A program made the translations under genes and the position numbers. The notes beneath the pieces were generated by a model. The model searched no databases, was not told where the DNA came from, and saw only the letters and a list, made by a program, of their open reading frames with translations. A stretch of DNA of 39,375 nucleotides from Bacteroides sp. (GTDB lineage: Bacteria > Bacteroidota > Bacteroidia > Bacteroidales > Bacteroidaceae), in contig JAFUNS010000001.1 of assembly GCA_017472925.1 (NCBI GenBank), positions 1 to 39,375 of the forward strand, in the 5' to 3' direction. Below are positions 33,051 to 39,375 of this stretch, piece by piece (the stretch's first letter is position 1; every line of letters begins with the position of its first letter).

Positions 33051-34256
33051 ATGAAAAAACTGTATGTTCAAATTTACTGTGTATTAGTCGCCTTTACGAT
33101 AGGCATTGTCGGTTGTACCTCGTCTACTAAAAAAGAAAAGGATATGGAAGGCATGGAGAGTGATGCCATGGAACTTGCTGCAAAAATAAGGATAGGGTGG
33201 AATTTGGGGAACTCGTTGGAAGTTCCTTTGAACGATGGTGGAGAAACCGGATGGGGAAATCCGGTAACCACCAAAGCATTGATAGATTTGGTGAAAGCTT
33301 CGGGATTCAATGCGGTACGTATCCCCTGTGCTTGGGATGGATATGCCGACTCAACAAAGGTGATATCGCCCGAATGGTTGGCCCGTGTACAGGAAGTGGT
33401 AGATTACTGTATGGCTAATGACATGTATGCTATATTAAACATCCATTGGGATGGTGGATGGTTAGAAAATAACAGTACAATAGACAAACTGGAGGAGGTG
33501 AACGAATTGCAGTGCGATTATTGGATGCAAATAGCCAATCATTTTAAGAATTACGACGAACGCCTATTATTTGCTGGTTGCAACGAACCTAATATTGACC
33601 GATATCATGGTGATGAAATAGCACGGATTGGTATGGCCATTCTGAAGACCTATGAGCAATCTTTTATAAATGTGGTGAGAGCTACTGGTGGACGCAATAA
33701 ATACCGTAATTTGATTGTGCAAGGTCCTCATGCCGATATTGAGTGTACTGAAAAGTATTATGGCCTGATGCCCAAGGATATTGTACCCAACCGTTTGATT
33801 ATGGAGGTACATTGTTATACCCCTTGGAATTTCTGTGGCATGAAGCAAGATGAGTCGTGGGGAAAATCCTACTATTTCTGGGGAAAGGCTTTCCACAAGG
33901 AAGGCTCCGACCGCAATTCGCAATGGGGCGAAGAAGAAGACATCCTCCGGTTGTTCGATAAGATGAAGACGATGTTTGTAGATAAAGGAGTACCTGTAAT
34001 CTTGGGTGAATACGGAGTGATGCGTCGTCAAGAACTGGAAGAGGATAAGGAACATTATATGCAACATCTACAATCTCGCGCTTACTATATTGAGTTTGTT
34101 ACCCGCGAAGCCAAGAATTATGGCATGGTTCCTTTCTATTGGGACAATGGCTATCTGGATTTTGGTATTTTTGACCGTAAGCAGAATACGGTTTCTGATA
34201 CATTGGTTCTAAAAGCACTGATGCTAGGTTCAGAGCAAGGAAATTACCCCTTCTAA
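33051..34256 (+). CDS. GH5 endo-beta-glucanase lipoprotein without BACON domain (GH5 no. 3)
   Basis: This 401-residue lipoprotein (lipobox IVGC, Cys22) consists of a signal peptide, a short linker and one GH5 barrel starting near residue 40 (RIGWNLGNSLEVP). It carries VRIPCAWDGY, NIHWDGGWLENN, acid/base Glu179 in GCNEPN and nucleophile Glu320 in LGEYGV. Its active-site loops (HCYTPWNFCGM, YYFWGKAFHKEGSDRNSQWG) are close to GH5 no. 2, so the two look like recent duplicates, this one lacking the BACON pair. The sequence after Cys22 is TSSTKKEKD, without an immediate acidic run, so it may face the periplasm rather than the surface. A degenerate family A repeat follows. Confidence 0.9.
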   Translation: MKKLYVQIYCVLVAFTIGIVGCTSSTKKEKDMEGMESDAMELAAKIRIGWNLGNSLEVPLNDGGETGWGNPVTTKALIDLVKASGFNAVRIPCAWDGYADSTKVISPEWLARVQEVVDYCMANDMYAILNIHWDGGWLENNSTIDKLEEVNELQCDYWMQIANHFKNYDERLLFAGCNEPNIDRYHGDEIARIGMAILKTYEQSFINVVRATGGRNKYRNLIVQGPHADIECTEKYYGLMPKDIVPNRLIMEVHCYTPWNFCGMKQDESWGKSYYFWGKAFHKEGSDRNSQWGEEEDILRLFDKMKTMFVDKGVPVILGEYGVMRRQELEEDKEHYMQHLQSRAYYIEFVTREAKNYGMVPFYWDNGYLDFGIFDRKQNTVSDTLVLKALMLGSEQGNYPF

Positions 34257-34269
34257 ATTCTTAATTGTT

Positions 34270-34327
34270 TAGGCATGGATTATGCGGATTGATACACTAT
34301 TGTGTTAATACGTGTAATGCGTGCCTT
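34270..34327. repeat. Degenerate REP-like inverted repeat, family A, copy 3
   Basis: Starts TAGGCATGGATTATGCGG and ends CGTGTAATGCGTGCCTTA. The ends are imperfect reverse complements, and the sequence resembles the arms of 517-740 with several substitutions. It lies 13 bases after the last GH5 stop codon and may end that transcript. Confidence 0.6.
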
Positions 34328-34394
34328 AAAATTCTCCCTTTCATTCCGCTATTTAATATTTTATGCACATAAAATGATAAAATATAGGGAATCA

Positions 34395-34426
34395 TTTGTT
34401 TTTTTTCTTTCTTTTTTCTTCATTTG
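34395..34426 (+). promoter_or_regulatory. Promoter of the HTCS gene
   Basis: -33 TTTG at 34395-34398 and TTCATTTG at 34419-34426 (one mismatch to TAnnTTTG) are separated by 20 bases, the standard spacing. The ATG follows 29 bases later. It carries no TTGAAACA motif, in keeping with constitutive sensor expression. Confidence 0.6.
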
Positions 34427-34455
34427 CAGTGAGAAAATCTAAAGTCTGTTAACTT

Positions 34456-37400
34456 ATGATAAAGAAATACTATTCGTTATTGTTGTTGGCTATTTTTGCC
34501 CTTCAGGTAAATGCGGCCGATTATATGTTCAAACATCTGGAAGTAAAGGATGGCCTTTCAAATAATAAAGTACAAAAGATATTCAAGGATTCTCGTGGAT
34601 TTATGTGGTTTGGTACCGCCTCGGGCTTGAATCGTTACGATGGTAACGAAATCAAGACCTATTTGAGTTATGATGAAAACGGACCGTTCTTGGACAACTA
34701 CATTACCGATCTTCAAGAAGACCATTTAGGACGTTTGTGGATAGGAACCAATACGGGTTATTCGGTTTATAATCCCGAGAAAGAGGAATTTACCCGCGAA
34801 ATCCGCAGTTTAATGTGGGAAATGGGTATCAATGGGACACCTACTGTAACTTATATAGATAAGCAAAAGCACATGTGGTTCTATATTTATGGTAAAGGTG
34901 TGTACCTCTTTATACCTAAAACCAATCTGCTTTTTCCATTGCTGTATGAAACTGGCGGACTACCACAAGGCGAAGTAAAAAGTATTGCCGAATGTAGCGA
35001 CGGTATCTTATTTGTTTTCAACAACGGTATGTTGGTATGTGTAGACAGGGAAACCAATAAGATTAAATGGCAGGAAAAGCCATTGTCTAAAGCTGGAGTT
35101 TACGAAATGTATTCCATGTATGTGGACCGCGATGATGATATTTGGTTATATAGTCCATCAGGTCTTTGGATTTATAATGTGTTGGGAAAGAAGTGGAAGA
35201 AAGATTTGGCGAAAAAAGCGCAAGGCTCAAGTAACGATATGGTGCAGTCGGTTTACCATGCAAAGAACGGATTGGTATGGGTAGGTCGTGACCAACGTGG
35301 TATTTGTGTATTGGATAAAGAAACCGGTGAAACTACCGTACTTACAAGAATAGAGAATGATGAACGTGGTTTGCAGAATAATTCTATTTTATCTTTATAC
35401 GAAGATGATAACGGTGTGATGTGGGTAGGGACTTTCAAGAAAGGTATTTCCTATTATAGTGAAAGTATTTTCAAGTTTGGTATCAATCATATAGGCGACG
35501 TGAATTGTGTGGAAGAAGATGACAATAGTCACATGTGGATAGGTACCAATGACGAAGGGTTATATCGGTTAGACCGTAAATCCCGTAAACTTGAATCGTT
35601 TATGCCAGGTGGTCCTAACTCCATATCGTCTAATATTATTGTTACCTTAAAGAGAGCACGAGATGGAAAATTGTGGGTAGGTACATTCCGTGGTGGCTTG
35701 AATTGTTACGATGGCAAACACTTTACTTGCTACAAGCATGAAGAAGGTAACCCGAATTCGCTCATCAATAATAATATATTTGCTATAGATGAAGATAAGG
35801 AAGGTAATATATGGATTGGTACTTTAGGTGGTGGTATACAGAAATTGAACCCAAAAACTGGTAAGTTCAAGACTTTTACAACGGCTCATGGCTTGGGCTC
35901 TGATTATATTTCGTCTTTGCAAGTTGGTAAGGACAACCAACTCATAGTAGGTACGGCTTATGGATTGTCCATCTTCGATATGGAATCTGAAAAAGCTACT
36001 AATTTCTTGGGAATCAAATCAGGTTCGCAAGATTTTTCGGACTTGAATTTGAATCAGGTCTATCAAGATAGTCGAGGTTTGCTTTGGATTGCTACTCGCG
36101 AAGGATTAAACATCTATGATATACGTACAGATGTATTGACCATATTGACCGAAGAAGACGGATTGTCTAATCAACTGATTACAGGTATTGCCGAAGATGA
36201 TAATAAGAACATTTGGGTGGCAACCGCCAAGGGATTAACTAATATCATTCCTTCGGTAGATACCAAGAGCGGCAATTATTCGTTCCGTTTTTATACATAC
36301 AGTGATATGGATGGTTTACAGAACTGTGAGTTCAATATGCGTACGCTGAAGAAATTCTCCAGTGGCGAATTGATGGTAGGTGGTATGTATGGTGTAAACT
36401 ATTTCCATCCGGATGAAATCAGATTCAATAAAGCGTTGCCGAAGGTGTTCTTTACACATCTTACGTTATTTAACGAAGAGGTGAAGATTGGTAAAGAATA
36501 TGACGAGAACGTTATTTTGGACATGACCTTGGATGCTATGGATGAAGTGAAATTAAAATACAACCAGAATGTATTTGGTGTGGAATTCGCTTCAGACAAC
36601 TTCATTCTTCCGGAAAAAATGAAATTTGCCTATAAATTGGATGGTTTTAATTCTGATTGGTTGACCACTCATGATCATAAGGTGACGTATACCAACTTGT
36701 CATCGGGCAACTATACGTTGAAGGTGAAGGCCATTAATAGTGATGGATATAGTGGTGATGAAGAAGCTACTTTACGAATTGTTATCCTTCCTCCTTTTTG
36801 GAAAACAACCTGGGCTTATATAATCTATGCTTTGCTGTTTGTGGCTGTAGTGTTCATAGCACGTTATTTGATGTTGCGTGGTGAACGCAATAAGTTCAGA
36901 ATTCAGCAGATGAGACAGGAAGCCGACAAGAACAAGGAAATCAATGATATGAAGATGCATTTCTTTACCAATGTAAGTCATGAGCTACGCACACCGCTTA
37001 CGCTGATTCTTTCGCCTATCGAAGTGTTGATGAAAGAACGTAAAGACGACGAGGCGTTGATGTCGAAGTTGCAAATGATGCATCGTAATGCCAGCCGCTT
37101 GTTGAATTTGGTCAACCAGTTGCTGGACTTCAGAAAAGGTGATGAAATGGGGCATCAGTTGAATATGACCGAAGGCGACATCGTTTCTTATACCAATAGT
37201 ATATGCAATTCGTTCTCAGGAATGACAGAAAAGAAGCATGTACACCTTACATTTTTCTCTTCGGTTCCTTCTTTGAATATGTCATTTGATGGCGACAAAT
37301 ATAATAAGGTGTTGGTTAACTTGTTGTCTAATGCATTCAAGTTTACTCCCGAAGAAGGTAGGGTGGATGTCTCTATGAATGTAAAGAAGAACGAGACCGG

Positions 37401-38616
37401 TGAGGATATGCTCGAAATTATGGTGGCTGATACCGGTGTGGGTATCAAGGACGAAGACAAAAAGCATATTTTTGAACGCTTCTATCAAGTGGAAACCAAT
37501 GGGGTTGACATCACAGGTAGTGGTGTAGGACTAAGTTTGGTGGCTGATTTTGTGAAGTTACACAACGGTACCATTGAGGTGATGGACAATGTGCCTGCTG
37601 GTAGTATTTTTATAGTAACTATTCCTGTTAGAAAACCGTCGTTTGTACAGCCTAAGAAACAAGTATCTGCCCCAACGAGTGATGAAGACTTTGTAATAGT
37701 GAAGAGTGAACGCAAGGTAACAGCTGAAGCATATGTAGAAACGGCTGGGGTGGAACCTGAAGTTGAAATAGAAAAGGAAATAGCGGTTTCTCAAACTCAC
37801 TTGAAACCGGAAACACCAAAAGTCTTAATGACGAACTTGCAGAAGGAAGATAAGAATTCTCAATTACCAATGGCCTTGATTGTAGACGATAATGAAGACT
37901 TCTTGAACTTTATGGTGGATAGCTTTAATACCAGTTATCGAATTAAGGTGGCACAAGACGGTCGTAAGGCATGGGAAATGATACAGGAATGTATGCCTGA
38001 TATTGTGGTAAGTGATGTGATGATGCCCGAAATGGATGGTAACCAACTTTGTAAATTGGTGAAGTCGGACAAGCGTACTTCGCACATACCTTTCATTCTT
38101 CTTACTAGCTGTCAATCCAATGAATATCGATTGGAAGGATTGACAGTAGGTGCGGACGATTACATCACTAAACCGTTTAACATTGACATTTTGTCTTTGC
38201 GTATGAAGAAGCTGATTAATTTGCATACTTCTTCCTCACATCATTCATTGATTGATCCGTCGCCCAGCGAAATAGAAATTACTTCGATGGACGAAAAACT
38301 GATAGATCAAGCTGTGAAGTATGTAGAGGATAATATTGCCAGAAGTGATTTGTCAGTTGAAGAACTAAGTCAAGCATTGGGCATGAGTCGTGTACATCTG
38401 TATAAGAAGTTGGTAAACATTACCGGTAAGACTCCGATTGAGTTTATCCGTGTCATCCGCTTGAAACGTGCGGCGCAACTCCTTCGTCAGAGTCAGCAAA
38501 ATGTATCTGAAGTTGCTTATCAGGTAGGCTTTAACAATCCGAAGTATTTCAGCAAGTATTTCAAGGAAGAATTTGGTGTATTGCCTTCTAATTACCAAGA
38601 ATCGGCTGCGAAATAA
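34456..38616 (+). CDS. Hybrid two-component system sensor/regulator (HTCS)
   Basis: This 1386-residue inner-membrane protein joins sensor, kinase and DNA-binding regulator in one chain. Order: signal peptide (1-21, ending VNA), about 14 beta-propeller Reg_prop repeats (for example DSRGFMWFGTASGLNRYDG, GNIWIGTLGGGIQKLNP) to about 690, a Y_Y_Y domain to about 775, a membrane helix (about 783-805), HisKA with phospho-acceptor His842 (SHELRTPLT), HATPase (N box LLSNAFKF, then DTGVGI and GSGVGLSL), an acidic linker of ~75 residues, a receiver domain with Asp1144/1145 and phospho-acceptor Asp1187 (SDVMMPEMDG), and an AraC-type HTH (about 1285-1386). It should sense a periplasmic oligosaccharide and activate the PUL. 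Confidence 0.96.
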   Translation: MIKKYYSLLLLAIFALQVNAADYMFKHLEVKDGLSNNKVQKIFKDSRGFMWFGTASGLNRYDGNEIKTYLSYDENGPFLDNYITDLQEDHLGRLWIGTNTGYSVYNPEKEEFTREIRSLMWEMGINGTPTVTYIDKQKHMWFYIYGKGVYLFIPKTNLLFPLLYETGGLPQGEVKSIAECSDGILFVFNNGMLVCVDRETNKIKWQEKPLSKAGVYEMYSMYVDRDDDIWLYSPSGLWIYNVLGKKWKKDLAKKAQGSSNDMVQSVYHAKNGLVWVGRDQRGICVLDKETGETTVLTRIENDERGLQNNSILSLYEDDNGVMWVGTFKKGISYYSESIFKFGINHIGDVNCVEEDDNSHMWIGTNDEGLYRLDRKSRKLESFMPGGPNSISSNIIVTLKRARDGKLWVGTFRGGLNCYDGKHFTCYKHEEGNPNSLINNNIFAIDEDKEGNIWIGTLGGGIQKLNPKTGKFKTFTTAHGLGSDYISSLQVGKDNQLIVGTAYGLSIFDMESEKATNFLGIKSGSQDFSDLNLNQVYQDSRGLLWIATREGLNIYDIRTDVLTILTEEDGLSNQLITGIAEDDNKNIWVATAKGLTNIIPSVDTKSGNYSFRFYTYSDMDGLQNCEFNMRTLKKFSSGELMVGGMYGVNYFHPDEIRFNKALPKVFFTHLTLFNEEVKIGKEYDENVILDMTLDAMDEVKLKYNQNVFGVEFASDNFILPEKMKFAYKLDGFNSDWLTTHDHKVTYTNLSSGNYTLKVKAINSDGYSGDEEATLRIVILPPFWKTTWAYIIYALLFVAVVFIARYLMLRGERNKFRIQQMRQEADKNKEINDMKMHFFTNVSHELRTPLTLILSPIEVLMKERKDDEALMSKLQMMHRNASRLLNLVNQLLDFRKGDEMGHQLNMTEGDIVSYTNSICNSFSGMTEKKHVHLTFFSSVPSLNMSFDGDKYNKVLVNLLSNAFKFTPEEGRVDVSMNVKKNETGEDMLEIMVADTGVGIKDEDKKHIFERFYQVETNGVDITGSGVGLSLVADFVKLHNGTIEVMDNVPAGSIFIVTIPVRKPSFVQPKKQVSAPTSDEDFVIVKSERKVTAEAYVETAGVEPEVEIEKEIAVSQTHLKPETPKVLMTNLQKEDKNSQLPMALIVDDNEDFLNFMVDSFNTSYRIKVAQDGRKAWEMIQECMPDIVVSDVMMPEMDGNQLCKLVKSDKRTSHIPFILLTSCQSNEYRLEGLTVGADDYITKPFNIDILSLRMKKLINLHTSSSHHSLIDPSPSEIEITSMDEKLIDQAVKYVEDNIARSDLSVEELSQALGMSRVHLYKKLVNITGKTPIEFIRVIRLKRAAQLLRQSQQNVSEVAYQVGFNNPKYFSKYFKEEFGVLPSNYQESAAK

Positions 38617-38632
38617 CAAACAATACCCTTTA

Positions 38633-38640
38633 TTGAAACA
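38633..38640 (+). promoter_or_regulatory. TTGAAACA motif upstream of GH31
   Basis: The octamer occurs in ACCCTTTATTGAAACAAAAT, 17 bases after the HTCS stop codon and 117 bases before the GH31 ATG. It is the third upstream copy in the PUL. Confidence 0.3.
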
Positions 38641-38665
38641 AAATATGCAGTAGTGTGAATAAATT

Positions 38666-38712
38666 AGCCCATTCCGAAAACATCGGAATGGGCTGTTTCT
38701 TTATCTTTTTTG
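38666..38712 (+). terminator. Rho-independent terminator after the HTCS gene
   Basis: A perfect 12-bp stem AGCCCATTCCGA (38666-38677) with its complement (38683-38694), 5-base loop AAACA, followed by a T-rich tail. Confidence 0.9.
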
Positions 38713-38756
38713 TAATTTTACAATCAGAAAAAATACTAATCTATAACAAGTGCAAT

Positions 38757-39375
38757 ATGAAATTGAAAAACACTTCTTTTTGTTTGTTGGCCGGCTTGAT
38801 GCTGGCCTCGTGTGCCGGTCCTGATGTAAAGCAGACATCGGATGGCGTGATAGTAAGCATTAAGCAAGAACAACCTACGGATGTGCGCAAAGTGCGTTTG
38901 CAAGTAAGAGGGGAAAAACTGATTCGAGTGTCGGCTACTCCAGAAAATAAATTCTCGGATAGAGAAAGTCTGATTATCGTTCCACAGGAATCACAGACTC
39001 CTTTTTCTGTAGAACAAACCGATAGTACAGTAGCTGTAGTGACTTCCGAAGTACGTGCAATTGTCAACAAAACTACCGGTGAAGTGAATTTTACTGATTT
39101 GGAAGGTAATGTGATTTTGGCTGAAAACAAGGGCGGAGGTAAATCTTTCGCTCCGGTTGAAGTGGAAGGCAAGAAGCAATATTCGGTAAGACAGGTTTTT
39201 GAATCGGCCGATGATGAAGCGTTCTATGGATTGGGACAACATCAAGCTGATGAATTCAACTATAAGGGTAAAAACGAAGAACTTTTCCAATATAATACCA
39301 AGGTCTCTGTTCCGTTTATTGTATCAAACAAAGGATATGGTATCTTGTGGGACAGTTATTCATTGGCTCGTTTCG
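38757..39375 (+). CDS. GH31 glycoside hydrolase, probable alpha-xylosidase (5' part only)
   Basis: The gene runs off the right edge; 206 residues are visible. A lipoprotein signal with lipobox LASC (Cys19, then AGPD) is followed by the GH31 N-terminal beta-sandwich. The stretch FYGLGQHQADEFNYKG, then ELFQYNTKVSVPFIVS and NKGYGILWDSYS, is typical of the CjXyl31A/BoGH31A type of alpha-xylosidase, in which YGLGQH contributes to the active site. The catalytic Asp residues lie outside the window. It would remove alpha-1,6-xylose from xyloglucan oligosaccharides, which fits the GH5 endo-enzymes upstream. An alpha-glucosidase of the same family cannot be excluded. No perfect promoter box is seen; TAATTTTA at 38713-38720 is a one-mismatch candidate. 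Confidence 0.82.
   Translation, partial: MKLKNTSFCLLAGLMLASCAGPDVKQTSDGVIVSIKQEQPTDVRKVRLQVRGEKLIRVSATPENKFSDRESLIIVPQESQTPFSVEQTDSTVAVVTSEVRAIVNKTTGEVNFTDLEGNVILAENKGGGKSFAPVEVEGKKQYSVRQVFESADDEAFYGLGQHQADEFNYKGKNEELFQYNTKVSVPFIVSNKGYGILWDSYSLARF

Overview
The window is chromosomal DNA of a gut-type Bacteroidales bacterium (Bacteroides / Phocaeicola / Prevotella group; the genus cannot be fixed from the sequence alone). Evidence for this is a complete SusC/SusD-type polysaccharide utilization locus (PUL) with a hybrid two-component sensor, lipoproteins whose lipobox Cys is followed by acidic residues, BACON domains, Bacteroidetes -7 boxes (TAnnTTTG) upstream of many genes, no obvious Shine-Dalgarno sequences, and dispersed REP-like palindromes between genes.

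Left part (1-19.4 kb) is mostly housekeeping. It opens with a three-gene cassette: an HU-like DNA-binding protein, a 34-residue membrane or lipoprotein-like peptide ('smalltalk' type), and a signal-less T7-lysozyme-like amidase whose start codon overlaps the peptide's stop codon. Next come a MalY/PatB C-S lyase; a leftward recJ-recQ-TPR cluster; two leftward peptidases (Xaa-Pro aminopeptidase and a secreted papain-like peptidase); a rightward patatin/EamA pair; a leftward DUF554 protein; a leftward coiled-coil/zapA/rny (RNase Y) cluster; tRNA-Trp(CCA) followed by a DUF454 protein; a UDG-superfamily protein with an unknown partner; and an AlbA_2-type regulator one base ahead of an alanine/Na+ symporter.

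Right part (19.5-39.4 kb) is a PUL, all on the + strand and apparently in four transcription units: (1) susC-susD and two multidomain surface glycan-binding lipoproteins; (2) three tandem GH5 endo-glucanase-like lipoproteins, two of them carrying paired BACON domains; (3) a hybrid two-component system regulator (HTCS); (4) a GH31 enzyme cut by the window edge, whose visible N-terminus looks like a Bacteroides/Cellvibrio-type alpha-xylosidase. GH5 endo-enzymes together with a GH31 alpha-xylosidase suggest xyloglucan as the target: GH5 enzymes cut the glucan backbone at the surface, the glycan-binding proteins and SusCD import oligosaccharides, GH31 removes side-chain xylose, and the HTCS senses a periplasmic oligosaccharide. 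The substrate is inference.

The items most worth following up are the smalltalk-amidase cassette (holin/lysis-lipoprotein plus endolysin logic), a TTGAAACA-containing motif upstream of three PUL units, a repeated C-terminal domain in the two glycan-binding lipoproteins, the GH5 triplication, and a structured leader with a U-run directly ahead of rny.
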